A stretch of DNA of 64,000 nt from JBDHWI01 sp964590135 (GTDB taxonomy: Bacteria > Chloroflexota > Anaerolineae > J036 > Brachytrichaceae). The stretch covers positions 1 to 64,000 of the forward strand of contig CAZPVX010000005.1 of assembly GCA_964590135.1 (NCBI GenBank). The letters run 5' to 3'. Below the pieces are notes generated by a model that worked only from the letters and a program-made list of their open reading frames with translations, did not search any database and had not been told where the DNA came from. This document shows, in pieces, positions 42,693-51,814 of the stretch. Each line of letters begins with the position of its first letter. Within the stretch, counting starts at the first letter, position 1. A program made the position numbers and the translations under genes.

Positions 42693-43391
42693 TCAATCCT
42701 TCGCGACCGCAGCCGCGCTGCGCTGGCTGACAATGCGCAGCACATATTCCAGCGTGTCCTGCGCGTCCATTTCGGTGCAATCGACGATGACAGCGTCGTC
42801 CGCCGGCTTCAATGGCGACATCGCGCGCGTGCTATCCAACCGATCGCGCTCGCGCAAGCTTGCCAGCACGTCATCATAGGAGATTTGTTCGCCACGCCGT
42901 TGCAACTCCAGCGCGCGCCGGCGCGCGCGCTCTTCCACCGATGCGTCGAGGTAAATTTTCAAGTCGGCATCGGGGATGACGACTGTGCCGATGTCGCGGC
43001 CCACCATTACCACGCGGCCGCGCGCGGCGATGCGCCGCTGCTGCGCCACCATGGCGTCGCGCACGCGCGGGTAGGCCGATACGATGGACACGTTGTGATC
43101 AACTGGCTCGCTGCGAATATCCCATGTCACGTCGTCGTCGCCCAGCAGCACAGTGTATTGCCGGCCGTCGTCTTTCGCCGGCGGTTTCACCTCGATGTGT
43201 ATCACCTCAGCCAGCGCGGAAACCGCCTCGCCATCGCGCGGGTCGATGTTGCGCTGGAGCGCAGCCAGCGTGACCGCGCGATACATCACGCCGGTGTCGA
43301 AATACAAGAAGCCGAGCGACTTCGCCAATCCCTGGCCGATGGTGCTTTTGCCGGAGCCGGCGGGGCCGTCAATCGTGATGGTGTCAATCAT
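42693..43391 (-). CDS. cmk: Cytidylate kinase
   Basis: 232 residues. P-loop DGPAGSGKSTIGQGLA at the N-terminus, then FLYFDTGVMYRAVTL, the NMP-binding segment, RDIGTVVIPDA and the lid with VEERARRRALELQRRG. It phosphorylates CMP and dCMP. It overlaps the pseudouridine synthase gene by eight bases and is followed closely by plsC, so the three form one unit. Confidence 0.96.
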   Translation of the reverse strand: MIDTITIDGPAGSGKSTIGQGLAKSLGFLYFDTGVMYRAVTLAALQRNIDPRDGEAVSALAEVIHIEVKPPAKDDGRQYTVLLGDDDVTWDIRSEPVDHNVSIVSAYPRVRDAMVAQQRRIAARGRVVMVGRDIGTVVIPDADLKIYLDASVEERARRRALELQRRGEQISYDDVLASLRERDRLDSTRAMSPLKPADDAVIVDCTEMDAQDTLEYVLRIVSQRSAAAVAKD

Positions 43392-44091
43392 GGTCCTTCA
43401 CCAGAGTTTTCACTTCCTGCTCGGTCAGCCGGCGCCACGCGCCAGATTCTAGTTCACCCAATGTCACGCTGCCAACGCGCACGCGCATCAGCTTGACCAC
43501 TGGATGTCCAAGCAGTTTGGCGATGCGTCGAATCTGGCGTTTGCGGCCTTCGTGCATGATGATGGCGAGTTGCGTCACATTGCCACGTGCATCGAGGCGG
43601 CGCACTTTGCACGGCGCAGTCCTGGTCGTTTCGCCATCCAGCAACACTCCATCGCGCCAGCGTTGCAGCGTTTGCTCGGCGGGCCGGCCCTCTACCCATG
43701 CGCGATACTCCTTCTCGTGTTCGAAGCGCGGGTGGGTGAGGCGATGGGCAAACTCGCCGTCGTTGGTGAGCAAGATCAAACCGCTGCTGTCTTTGTCCAG
43801 CCGGCCCACACCGAACAGCCGCTCTGGCACTGCCACCAGCTCGAACATGTTGCGGTTGCGCGCATCACTCAGATCTGAGGCGTAACCCGCCGGCTTGTGC
43901 AGCGCGATGTAGACCTTTTGCTCGGGCTGCGCCACCAGCGCGCCATCCACGCGCACTGCATCGCCGGCTTCCACCGATTCGCCCAGTTGCGCCACTCGGC
44001 CATTCACCGTGACGCGGCCAGCCAGGATGATCTCTTCGCATTTGCGGCGCGCGCCAAAGCCGGCCTGCGCGAGAAACTTTTGCAGTCGCAT
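43384..44091 (-). CDS. rluB: RsuA/RluB-family rRNA pseudouridine synthase
   Basis: 235 residues. The S4 RNA-binding domain is MRLQKFLAQAGFGARRKCEEII, and the catalytic Asp is in VGRLDKDSSGLILLTNDGEFA. The last part has KVRRLDARGNVTQLAIIMHEGRKRQIRR. It converts uridine to pseudouridine in 23S or 16S rRNA; RluB is the usual member next to scpB and cmk. It is the third gene of the amaP-scpB-rluB-cmk-plsC run. Confidence 0.92.
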   Translation of the reverse strand: MRLQKFLAQAGFGARRKCEEIILAGRVTVNGRVAQLGESVEAGDAVRVDGALVAQPEQKVYIALHKPAGYASDLSDARNRNMFELVAVPERLFGVGRLDKDSSGLILLTNDGEFAHRLTHPRFEHEKEYRAWVEGRPAEQTLQRWRDGVLLDGETTRTAPCKVRRLDARGNVTQLAIIMHEGRKRQIRRIAKLLGHPVVKLMRVRVGSVTLGELESGAWRRLTEQEVKTLVKDHD

Positions 44092-44163
44092 GTCTGTTCA
44101 AGGCAAAGATGCAGCACAGAGGCCACAGGTCATTGACGCTTCCCAGCAGCCAGGTCCCAAGCG

Positions 44164-44874
44164 CTATTCGCCATGCTCCACAATCACTTCCTCGGTTATC
44201 TCTTGCGTCTCAATGGCTTCTTCCAATTTTTCAACCGGCAGCGTGTCCAGCTTCTCCACAGGTGGCAACTCATGCACGTTGCGCAGGCCGAAGTATTGCA
44301 GAAACTCAAACGACACGCCGTAGCGCATCGGGTGGCCGACCGTGTCGGCGCGGCCCAACTCCTGGATCAGATTGCGCGTTGCCAGCGTGGTGATCACGCC
44401 GTCGCAATTGACGCCGCGAATCATCTCCATCTGCGGGCGGGTGATGGGTTGGTTGTAGGCGATGATCGCCAGCGTCTCCAATGCCGCCGCCGACAGGCGA
44501 TTCACCTCTTCAAGCCCCAGAAACTTTTGCACTTTGGCGGCGATCTCGGGCGCGGTGACGAGTTGCACCTTGTTGCCGCTGCGCTGCAGGCGTATCCCGC
44601 GCACCGCATACAGCGCGGTCAACTCTTCCAGCGCGGCTTCGATCTCGCCGTTCGTGGCATCCAGCGCGCCGGCCAGCGCGGCCAGCGAAGCCGGCTCGCC
44701 CGAGGCATACAGCAGCGCTTCCACCTGTGAGGCGAGTGATAGCGGCATTGCCTCTTCCGGCATGGCCGCCGCCGGCTCATTCGTCACTGGCCGCGCGATG
44801 GACGCTTGGTCTTCTACGGCGTCCTGCGGCAGTGGTGCGGCGGTTGTTTGGGCTGCAGCGGCTTCTTCGGTCAT
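44164..44874 (-). CDS. scpB: Segregation and condensation protein B
   Basis: 236 residues. A disordered Ala/Pro-rich N-terminus of about 45 residues precedes the double winged-helix ScpB core: QVEALLYASGEPASLAALA, then EVNRLSAAALETLAIIAYNQPITRPQMEMIRGVNCDG and RADTVGHPMRYG. The C-terminal tail is acidic. ScpB joins ScpA and SMC for chromosome compaction. scpA is not adjacent on this side. It overlaps the upstream AmaP-like gene by four bases. Confidence 0.95.
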   Translation of the reverse strand: MTEEAAAAQTTAAPLPQDAVEDQASIARPVTNEPAAAMPEEAMPLSLASQVEALLYASGEPASLAALAGALDATNGEIEAALEELTALYAVRGIRLQRSGNKVQLVTAPEIAAKVQKFLGLEEVNRLSAAALETLAIIAYNQPITRPQMEMIRGVNCDGVITTLATRNLIQELGRADTVGHPMRYGVSFEFLQYFGLRNVHELPPVEKLDTLPVEKLEEAIETQEITEEVIVEHGE

Positions 44875-45569
44875 GGTTGTGGGGCAGGGGATTGGGTCGA
44901 TGCAGAACTGGATTCACCCGCTTCGGGCAGCGTCGGCGTTTCAACCGGCGTGATCGTTTCCGCTAGCGGCATCGCTTCGATCAGCGGTGGCGCGTTGCGC
45001 TGCGCGTTTTTCATCTTCGCCGGCTTGCCATCCTTGGCGCGAATCGCCACCTGTGGCTTGCCGGACAACTTCAAACCTAGTTGATCCTGCACCACCTGTC
45101 GCGCGACGATGGCGATCTCCTCAGCCTTCGATACGAGGTCGGTGTCCTTCGTCGCAGTCACATCCAGCCTGATCTCGACCGCGCGCTCGCGTCCAGTTGC
45201 CTTCACCTTCGCGCCGATCACGCCGCTGATGGCATTCACCGCGTCCTGCACTTTCTCGGCGACGGCGGCGGTGCTGATGCGGATGGCATTGCCGCCGGTG
45301 TAACGCGCCACTTCGATGGTGCGCGAGCTGGAACGCCGCAATTGCACCCACAGCAAAGCGCCGATCAACATGGCCCAGCCGATGGCAAGCGTGACGCGCG
45401 CGATGAAGCGGCCAATATCAGTGAAGCCGTTGAAGAAACTATTGTGGATGTTGTTGGCCGTGTTCTGCAGCAGGCTCAGCGTGAACGCCGGCGAGATCAG
45501 CGTGACCACGCCGGCCACCAGCAACACCGCCAGCGTGATGATGACGAAAAACCGGTTGAATGCGTTCAT
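44871..45569 (-). CDS. amaP: AmaP/Asp23-family envelope protein
   Basis: 232 residues from the ATG at 45569, or 236 from 45581. Two membrane segments at the N-terminus (FFVIITLAVLLVAGVVTLIS and ARVTLAIGWAMLIGALLW) are followed by an Asp23-like domain with AVAEKVQDAVNAISGVIGAKV and VEIRLDVTATKDTDL. A Pro/Glu-rich tail ends the protein. AmaP anchors Asp23 to the membrane in Firmicutes. TAGAAT lies ten bases before the 45569 ATG and overlaps the alternative start, which favours 45569. It is divergent from corA and overlaps scpB (ATGA). Confidence 0.78.
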   Translation of the reverse strand: MNAFNRFFVIITLAVLLVAGVVTLISPAFTLSLLQNTANNIHNSFFNGFTDIGRFIARVTLAIGWAMLIGALLWVQLRRSSSRTIEVARYTGGNAIRISTAAVAEKVQDAVNAISGVIGAKVKATGRERAVEIRLDVTATKDTDLVSKAEEIAIVARQVVQDQLGLKLSGKPQVAIRAKDGKPAKMKNAQRNAPPLIEAMPLAETITPVETPTLPEAGESSSASTQSPAPQP

Positions 45570-45659
45570 GAACAAGCCCATTCTAACGGTTTTTACTGCG
45601 CTGGTCATGGCGCAAAAATGCCTCAAGACCCCTTCACCGGAGAGGCGATAATACAGCCC

Positions 45660-46655
45660 ATGGTTCGCATCTTCATCCGCAATGCGCAGGGTGCGCTGTT
45701 TGAATCCAGCGACATCACGCGCATCCCGCTCTTCGTCGCCGATAAAGCCAACACTGTGTGGGTGGACCTGCATGACCCGGGCGAAGATGTGCAGCCAGAT
45801 GTGGCGAAGGTGTTGCGCGACATCTTTCAATTTCACCCGCTGGCGGTGGATGATGCGCTGGTGGAAACACACGTGCCAAAAGTGGACGATTGGGGCGATT
45901 ATCTCTACGTCGTGCTGCACGCTGTGAATTTTCAAACCGGCATGGATCGCATCGAAACGCTGGAAGTTGATATCTTCGTCGGCGCAAATTACATGATCAC
46001 GCATCACGTCAGCGACGTGCCGGCGCTCGACCGTCTGTGGCAGGCTGCCCTGCGTGATGATCGCCACACCCGCAAGGGTGTCGACTATCTGCTCTACGAA
46101 TTGTGCGACTTCATCGCCACCGACTACATGCCGGCCATTGATCGCATCGATGAGGCCATTGATCGCATTCAGGACACCGTATTCGACACCAGCAATCCGC
46201 GCGCTGTGCAAATCATCTTCAAGTTGAAATCGGCCGTGCTGGACCTGCGGCGCGTGCTGAGCCCGCAGCGCGAGGTGCTGAACAAGCTCTCACGCGGCGA
46301 TTTCCCGATGATCGACTCGAATGTGCGCGTTTACATGCGCGACGTCTACGACCATTTCGTGCGGCTGACAGATCTGAACGAATCGTTGCGCGACCTGGTC
46401 GCCGGCTCCCTCGACACCTATCTCTCGGTCACCGCCAACCGCACCAATGAGGTCATGAAGGTGTTGACGATCATCACCGTGCTTTTCATGCCGCTCACAT
46501 TCATCACTGGCTTCTTCGGCATGAATTTCTTTGGCGGTAGCATGGAGATGTTCATGCAGATTTCACCGCTGCTGATTTTTGCGATTGCGATGACCGTGAT
46601 GATCACCGTGCCGGCGGCCATGCTGTTGTATATTCGGCGGCGTGGCTGGTGGTAG
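45660..46655 (+). CDS. corA: CorA-family magnesium/cobalt transporter
   Basis: 331 residues. A large cytoplasmic N-terminal domain leads into the long stalk helix (DLRRVLSPQREVLNKLSRGDF) and two C-terminal membrane helices with the GMN signature in TGFFGMNFFGG. The C-terminus is basic (RRRGWW). The open frame extends upstream to 45081 through the divergent gene, but the ATG at 45660 gives the family start (MVRIFIRNAQG). A TAATAC box lies five bases before it, so translation is probably leaderless. The next gene overlaps its end. Confidence 0.93.
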   Translation: MVRIFIRNAQGALFESSDITRIPLFVADKANTVWVDLHDPGEDVQPDVAKVLRDIFQFHPLAVDDALVETHVPKVDDWGDYLYVVLHAVNFQTGMDRIETLEVDIFVGANYMITHHVSDVPALDRLWQAALRDDRHTRKGVDYLLYELCDFIATDYMPAIDRIDEAIDRIQDTVFDTSNPRAVQIIFKLKSAVLDLRRVLSPQREVLNKLSRGDFPMIDSNVRVYMRDVYDHFVRLTDLNESLRDLVAGSLDTYLSVTANRTNEVMKVLTIITVLFMPLTFITGFFGMNFFGGSMEMFMQISPLLIFAIAMTVMITVPAAMLLYIRRRGWW

Positions 46656-47556
46656 TGTGCTCGTGCGCGTCCTCGATGCATTTTCTGCGGCCTGCTATCA
46701 ATTGCGCCGCAGCGCTCTCGCGCGTTGGGCATTCATCGCGCTGGCTGTGCTTGCCGTGGGTCTCTCGCTTTTCTCGCGCCCCGGCCAGATCGAAAACCAG
46801 ACCGTGCGAGATGCGAGCATCAGCAGCATCACCATCTCCAGCATCGACTCGTATGTGCGCGTGACCGGCATCTTCGATCCTGCCGGCGCGTATCGCACCC
46901 GCTACAACCTCGGCGGCATCGAACTATATGGCAGCCGCTATGTGCCGCTGGCCTCGCCGGATATGGCGGATGCCATATTCGTGGCCGATGAGAATTTGCC
47001 GCGCAGCACGCCCGGCCAGCCAGTGACTTTTGTGGCGCAGGTGATGGCCGGCACCGGCGCGCAGCCGCCGATCTATTTGCAAGTGGGCTACCCGCCAAAC
47101 GTGGTGCTGGCGAATGCGCTCTCGCGCATCGGCTCGCTGTTGCTCGCTGTCATCCTGTTGCTCGCCTTCATCGTCTGGCTGGTGGAGCGGTTTGATTACG
47201 CTCTGCCGTTGCCCTGGCAGGTCAAGGCGGTTCCGGCGGCGGCGCCCGCGCTGATGTGGTATGGCGATCTGGGCCGGCAATACAATGACACCGTGCTGCG
47301 CAGCGCGCCGGCGGAATTCGTTGCCACTCCGCACGAGGCGCGCTTCGAGAGCGTGCAACCCAAAGGTCTGTGGCAGGTGTCTGTCAAGCGGCTGAAGACA
47401 GTGCAACTGTTCGACGTCGCCTCGCGCTATGGCGCGTTGCCGGCGGCGCGATTGCGCTTTGAGGACGAGCGCGGCCTTTTGCGCCACGCCGTCATCGCCA
47501 CCAATACCCCCACCTCGCGCGACGCTGTGCTGAAGGTGCTGAGCCTGATTCGCTGA
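46642..47556 (+). CDS. Membrane protein of unknown function
   Basis: 304 residues with two membrane helices: one near the N-terminus (RWAFIALAVLAVGLSLF) and one in the middle (IGSLLLAVILLLAFIVWLVE). The intervening 110 residues would be extracellular (ITISSIDSYVRVTGIFDPAG), and the C-terminal 120 residues cytoplasmic. I do not recognise the family. It may start at GTG 46642, overlapping corA by 14 bases, or GTG 46657 just after the corA stop. It is probably translated from the corA message. It converges with the M23 lipoprotein, with five bases between the stop codons. Confidence 0.65.
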   Translation: MAGGSVLVRVLDAFSAACYQLRRSALARWAFIALAVLAVGLSLFSRPGQIENQTVRDASISSITISSIDSYVRVTGIFDPAGAYRTRYNLGGIELYGSRYVPLASPDMADAIFVADENLPRSTPGQPVTFVAQVMAGTGAQPPIYLQVGYPPNVVLANALSRIGSLLLAVILLLAFIVWLVERFDYALPLPWQVKAVPAAAPALMWYGDLGRQYNDTVLRSAPAEFVATPHEARFESVQPKGLWQVSVKRLKTVQLFDVASRYGALPAARLRFEDERGLLRHAVIATNTPTSRDAVLKVLSLIR

Positions 47557-47561
47557 CGCGC

Positions 47562-49085
47562 TTAATTTCTGATCGCGTTCATGCCCATGTTCTTGCAGTT
47601 GCAGGCTTCATGCGAGATTACCCCGCGCGTGAGTGTGCCGTCGTATTCTGCGCCGGACTCCCGCGCCACCCAGCCACCCAGCACAAATGGCGCGGCGCCT
47701 TCGGCGTTCAGCCACTCGCCGTTGTACTTGCGGGCAATGTGCAGGTGTGCCGCCAGCGCCAGCCCGCCCTCGCACGAGGGATGGCCGATGCGGTCGCCGG
47801 CCTTCACTTGAGCGCCCTGCTTCACGCGGTCGTCGCTGCCAATGTGCAGATACAGCACGCTCCAACCCCGCCGTTCGTCCTTGCTCTCGTCGAGCGACAA
47901 GACAACTTCGCCATACATGCTGCGCGCGATGACGCCGCTGGCCACTGCCACCGCAAACTGGTTCAATGGCGTGCAGCCGGCCACATCCAATGGCGTGAAA
48001 TCGAGCGCCCCCCACGGCGTGCCGACGCCATAGGCGGCGTGCGGCCCGCCGCTGAAGAACCACGTCTCACCTTTCGGCCATGGCAATTCGATCTCGGGCT
48101 GCTGCGCGTTGGCCGGCACCAGCGGGCCTAGATCAAACTCCCACGCATCACCGAACAGCTTTTGATATGTGCGCATGAATGCGCGCGGGCTGTGCGCGTC
48201 CATCGTGTCTTGCCAGGTCGCCTGCGTGCTGATGGCGGCGAGGTAGTTCTGCAGGCCGGCGGTGCCGGCGTTGATGCGGTCGCCGATGAAGCTATAGGTG
48301 CCGTCGTCCAGCCGCGCAAAGTTGCGCACGTTCAACCGCCAGCCGTAGTAGCCTTCGTTCAGCCGCAGTGCCGCCCAGTTCAACTGAATCGCCAACCCGT
48401 CGATGTTGGTGCGCTTGTAGCCAAGTGGATATTTCAATTGATCGTCGCTCGGCTGCGGTTGTGTCACCCAGCCGCCGGCGTATTCCAGCGCGGCCAACAG
48501 GATGCGCGGGTTTACGCTGAACTGGTTTGCCACGCGCTGCACGATTTGTGCGCCGCTGAGTGTTTCGCCGGCCACCTCCTGCGTGTAACCCCTGAGATAG
48601 CCGCCTTGTTGATTGACGAATTTTGTAACGTCGAAGCCAATGGTGCTGGGGCTGTTCACCAACTCGCTGTCGGGCAGCAGTTTGGTCGATGGCGCGCGTC
48701 CTTCGATCTGTCGCACGATGCTGATCTGCTGGCCGGCCACCAGCCGATCGGGATTCTTGATGTTGTTCAGCTGCTGTAGTTCATCGGTCGTCATGCCGAA
48801 CAACGCCGCGATGCCGCTGAGCGTGTCGCCGCGCTGGATGGTGTAAGTGTCGCTGAATGTTTGTCGTTCTGGGATGCCGCGCGGCGGGTCTGGCGTAGGC
48901 GTGCCAAGAGGGCGCGGCGTGCGGGTGGGAGTTGGGGCAAAAGAGGTGACCACGGCAGCCGGCGTTGCGGTTGGGCTGGATGGAGTCGGCGTGGGTGGTG
49001 TTTCTGGGTTGCTGCCGCAGGCTGCCAGCATGCACGCGGCAGCGACCGGGCCGATTATCTTGTGCAGCCAATTCATCTGCAACAT
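47562..49085 (-). CDS. LysM plus M23-like peptidase lipoprotein
   Basis: 507 residues. The lipobox is MLAACGS after a short signal. A Pro/Thr-rich linker is followed by a LysM domain (YTIQRGDTLSGIAALFGMTTDELQQLN, about 92-118), a helical transglycosylase-like middle (LLAALEYAGGWV) and a C-terminal M23/LytM domain. Metal-site candidates are GGPHAAYG, GALDFTP and AAHLHIAR. It would bind peptidoglycan and cut peptide bridges. The start is 49085 or 49076; the frame runs on upstream to 49910 through another gene, which is not real. Confidence 0.85.
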   Translation of the reverse strand: MLQMNWLHKIIGPVAAACMLAACGSNPETPPTPTPSSPTATPAAVVTSFAPTPTRTPRPLGTPTPDPPRGIPERQTFSDTYTIQRGDTLSGIAALFGMTTDELQQLNNIKNPDRLVAGQQISIVRQIEGRAPSTKLLPDSELVNSPSTIGFDVTKFVNQQGGYLRGYTQEVAGETLSGAQIVQRVANQFSVNPRILLAALEYAGGWVTQPQPSDDQLKYPLGYKRTNIDGLAIQLNWAALRLNEGYYGWRLNVRNFARLDDGTYSFIGDRINAGTAGLQNYLAAISTQATWQDTMDAHSPRAFMRTYQKLFGDAWEFDLGPLVPANAQQPEIELPWPKGETWFFSGGPHAAYGVGTPWGALDFTPLDVAGCTPLNQFAVAVASGVIARSMYGEVVLSLDESKDERRGWSVLYLHIGSDDRVKQGAQVKAGDRIGHPSCEGGLALAAHLHIARKYNGEWLNAEGAAPFVLGGWVARESGAEYDGTLTRGVISHEACNCKNMGMNAIRN

Positions 49086-49240
49086 TATTCCATAGCGAAA
49101 GAGACAAGATGCGCAGAGATGCGCGGCAAAGTCAGCTTGAAAATGCTGGCGGATAAGCGCAGAAAATGCTGCACGCAGTCGAAAGGCATCATCCTGCACA
49201 CCTGGGTGAAGTGATGGCGATCTGCAACATGCAATCAAGC

Positions 49241-49246
49241 TATACT
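49241..49246 (+). promoter_or_regulatory. Candidate -10 box of the thioredoxin-fold gene
   Basis: TATACT 17 bases before the ATG at 49263. No convincing -35 was found. The 177 bases between 49085 and 49263 hold nothing else recognisable. Confidence 0.35.
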
Positions 49247-49262
49247 GCCGCATTCGACTGGA

Positions 49263-49886
49263 ATGCTGACCTTGGAACTTTTTGAAAGCGGGTTCAGGCT
49301 GACTGAATACATCGCGCACCTTGCGGTCAACAAGGAAAACTTTCGCGCAAACTTCATTCGAGCTGCTGATTGCATCGCCCAGGAAGACCTGGCTTTCTTT
49401 CGCTCCCTGCCACGGCAGGTTCACATCGCAGTTTTGACGCGCGATGCCAGCCTCGACGCGCTGCGCGACGTGCCGATTGTCAGCCGGCTCTCCGCTGAGG
49501 TGACCCGCCTTTCGCTGCGTCTGTTCGTCGATGAGATGCATCGGGATGCCGCAGCGGTATTGCGCACAATCGCACAGGGTGCATGTGCAGGCGGTCAGCC
49601 CGACTTGCCAGTAATTGCCTTCTTCGATGAGAATATGACATGCATCGGGGTGCAGTGTGGCCCGTTGCCGGCGCTGGCGGAAGAGATGCAGCGCCGCCGG
49701 CGAGCGTGGGTCGCTGATCATTCTGAAATCAAAGATGCGCTGCTGTCGCTGGATGACATGAGCGCCATCACGCGCACGAAAATCACGCAGGCAATATATG
49801 CCATGACGACCGAGCAGCGCGCGGAGTGGGGCCGGCGCCTGGTCAGTCACTGGCGACAGATACTTGCAACAAATAACCCATCGTAA
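49263..49886 (+). CDS. Thioredoxin-fold protein without CxxC
   Basis: 207 residues resembling the Thioredoxin_9 group. A helical start precedes a first strand, HIAVLTRDASLDALRDVPIV, where thioredoxins carry WCxxC. Then come LSLRLFVDEMHRDAAAVL and LPVIAFFDENMTCIGVQCGPLP, matching the cis-Pro strand and the following FFD turn. The active-site cysteines are missing, so redox chemistry by the classical route is unlikely. Role unknown. It precedes the ABC ATPase by 53 bases. Confidence 0.55.
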   Translation: MLTLELFESGFRLTEYIAHLAVNKENFRANFIRAADCIAQEDLAFFRSLPRQVHIAVLTRDASLDALRDVPIVSRLSAEVTRLSLRLFVDEMHRDAAAVLRTIAQGACAGGQPDLPVIAFFDENMTCIGVQCGPLPALAEEMQRRRRAWVADHSEIKDALLSLDDMSAITRTKITQAIYAMTTEQRAEWGRRLVSHWRQILATNNPS

Positions 49887-49939
49887 GTCGCTTGAGCGCA
49901 AGATGAGCATTCAAGTAAAACAGCAAAGGAGGCCGGCTC

Positions 49940-50848
49940 GTGGCGCCATTCATTCAGTGTGAGAACCTGGTCAAGATCTACAAAGTGGCCGATATCGAAG
50001 TATTCGCCTTGCAGGGTCTTGACATGATTGTCGAGAAAGGGGAGTGCACGGCCATCATCGGCGCATCCGGCTCTGGCAAATCGACCTTGATGAATATCCT
50101 TGGCGGGCTGGATCGGCCTTCCGCCGGCAAGGCGCTGGTCGCCGGCAAGGAGTTGTTGCGCCTGAATGACGCGCAGTTGGATCGCTATCGCCGCGACATG
50201 GTCGGCTTTGTGTGGCAACAGGTGTCGCGCAACCTGCTGCCCTATATGACCGCCGAAGAGAACGTGATGATGCCGATGCTGTTGAGCGGCGCGAAGCAGC
50301 GCAACGCGCGCGCGCGGCAGTTGCTGGCGCGGGTGGGGCTGGAGAAGCGCCGGCACCACAAGCTCAGCCAGCTCTCCGGCGGCGAGCAGCAGCGCACGGC
50401 CATCGCCGTCTCGCTGGCCAACAGCCCGCAGTTGTTGCTGGCCGACGAGCCGACTGGTGAGCTTGACACGCAGACCTCGCGCCAGATCTTCGCGCTGTTT
50501 CGCGAGTTGGCCGAGAAGGATGGCATCACCGTGCTGATCGTCTCGCACGACGCCAAGATCGCCGATGAGGTCGGGCGCGTGATTGCCATTCGCGATGGCA
50601 AGACCAGCAGCGAGATCGTGCGCCAGGCGCGCAGCGCCGAGAGCATCGAGGCGACGCTGGTGGGCATGGCCGAGAGCGAGGCGCGGTCGCATGAGTTGGT
50701 CGAGATGACCGTGCTGGATCAGGCCGGCCGGCTGCAAATCCCGCGCGAATTGCGCGAGAAAAAAGGGATTGGTTTGCGCGCCATCATCGAGGAAACCGAC
50801 GAGGGCGTGCTGATCAAACCCATTGACGGCAAGGGTGAAAAGAAGTAA
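49940..50848 (+). CDS. ABC ATPase with C-terminal AbrB-like domain
   Basis: 302 residues. The first 225 are a MacB/LolD-type ATPase: Walker A IIGASGSGKST, signature LSGGEQQRTAIA, Walker B LLLADEPTGELD and the switch His in IVSHDAK. The last 60 form a SpoVT/AbrB-like swapped-hairpin domain (MTVLDQAGRLQIPRELREKKG). GTG start preceded by AAAGGAGG at seven bases, an excellent ribosome site. No FtsX/MacB permease adjoins it. The DNA-binding-like tail on a transporter ATPase is unusual; it could be oligomerisation or regulation. Confidence 0.87.
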   Translation: MAPFIQCENLVKIYKVADIEVFALQGLDMIVEKGECTAIIGASGSGKSTLMNILGGLDRPSAGKALVAGKELLRLNDAQLDRYRRDMVGFVWQQVSRNLLPYMTAEENVMMPMLLSGAKQRNARARQLLARVGLEKRRHHKLSQLSGGEQQRTAIAVSLANSPQLLLADEPTGELDTQTSRQIFALFRELAEKDGITVLIVSHDAKIADEVGRVIAIRDGKTSSEIVRQARSAESIEATLVGMAESEARSHELVEMTVLDQAGRLQIPRELREKKGIGLRAIIEETDEGVLIKPIDGKGEKK

Positions 50849-50896
50849 TATTCGCTTATTAGCTCATTTGTTCTACTCGATTAGGAGGTAGCAGCG

Positions 50897-51322
50897 ATGT
50901 ATCAGAAACTAACGGTGATAGGCCGGCTTGGGCGCGATCCTGAGATGCGCTATATGCCAAATGGCGATCCGGTCACCTCATTCAGCATTGCCACTGACCG
51001 TGTCTGGAATGACAAAAACGGCCAGAAGCAGAAGGAGACCACCTGGTTCCGCTGCTCCGTATTTGGCAAGCGCGCTGAAGTTGCCAACCAGTATCTGGCA
51101 AAGGGCAAGCTCGTGATGGTGGAGGGACGCCTGCGCGCTGATCCCAAGACTGGCGGGCCGGCCACCTTCTCCCGTCAGGATGGCACGGTTGGCGCCAGCT
51201 TCGAAATTGTGGTGGAGAATTTCACTTTCCTCAGCCCGCGCGATGAGGGCAGCCCGGTGGCTGAAGGTGGCGATGCCGGCGGTCACGACGCCGGCATGGA
51301 GAGCGAAGATATTCCATTCTGA
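50897..51322 (+). CDS. ssb: Single-stranded DNA-binding protein
   Basis: 141 residues. The OB fold reads MYQKLTVIGRLGRDPEMRY and TWFRCSVFGKRAEVANQYLAKG, followed by a short acidic linker and the C-terminal partner-binding tip SEDIPF. TAGGAGG lies nine bases before the ATG. It binds ssDNA in replication, repair and recombination. A terminator hairpin follows. Confidence 0.97.
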   Translation: MYQKLTVIGRLGRDPEMRYMPNGDPVTSFSIATDRVWNDKNGQKQKETTWFRCSVFGKRAEVANQYLAKGKLVMVEGRLRADPKTGGPATFSRQDGTVGASFEIVVENFTFLSPRDEGSPVAEGGDAGGHDAGMESEDIPF

Positions 51323-51352
51323 TCGTCGATATCTGTCGGTGAAGTATCATGG

Positions 51353-51380
51353 CGCGACGCGAAGAGCGTCGCGTCATTTG
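51353..51380 (+). terminator. Terminator after ssb
   Basis: CGCGACGC (51353-51360) and GCGTCGCG (51366-51373) pair around GAAGA, followed by TCATTTGTTTT. Confidence 0.6.
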
Positions 51381-51407
51381 TTTTCAGGGATCCCATCCAT
51401 TTGACCT

Positions 51408-51716
51408 ATGCAACCACCACTTCCACCCAACAATAATCAGGGCCTGCAGATTGAGTTGCCGGCACAACTCGAAGCCACCTACTCAAACCTCGTCGTCATT
51501 CAGCACACACCATCTGAATTCGTCCTGGACTTTGCGCGTATCCTGCCCAACATGCCAACTGCTCGCGTGGGCGCGCGCATCGTTTGCACGCCCATGCATG
51601 CCAAGCTGTTGCTGCGCGCACTGCAACAAAACATCGACCGTTTTGAGGCGCAATTCGGCCAGATTTACGTGCCGCAGCAGGGTGACGCGCTCGCCAGCCA
51701 GCTTTTCGGTGGTTAG
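51408..51716 (+). CDS. DUF3467 protein
   Basis: 102 residues. It shows the compact DUF3467 pattern: LEATYSNLVVIQHTPSEFVLDF, then ARVGARIVCTPMHAKLLLRALQ and NIDRFEAQFG. The family is widespread, probably related to small DNA- or nucleotide-binding folds, and has no known activity. It lies 85 bases after ssb, past the terminator, so it may have its own promoter. Confidence 0.85.
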   Translation: MQPPLPPNNNQGLQIELPAQLEATYSNLVVIQHTPSEFVLDFARILPNMPTARVGARIVCTPMHAKLLLRALQQNIDRFEAQFGQIYVPQQGDALASQLFGG

Positions 51717-51814
51717 TCGTCGCTCATCGCTCAGAACGTGACTTAGAATGAAGTTCGGTTTGTGTCGGTAAGCCGCCCATCCTCGCAACACGGTTTCATT
51801 AGAATGCCGCAATT

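Noticed and set aside
45081..45659. Long N-terminal extension of CorA
   Set aside because: It is antisense to the AmaP-like gene and has a charged, low-complexity shadow composition.
49086..49910. N-terminal extension of the LysM-M23 lipoprotein frame
   Set aside because: The extension is antisense to the thioredoxin-fold gene, and a proper lipoprotein signal starts at 49085.
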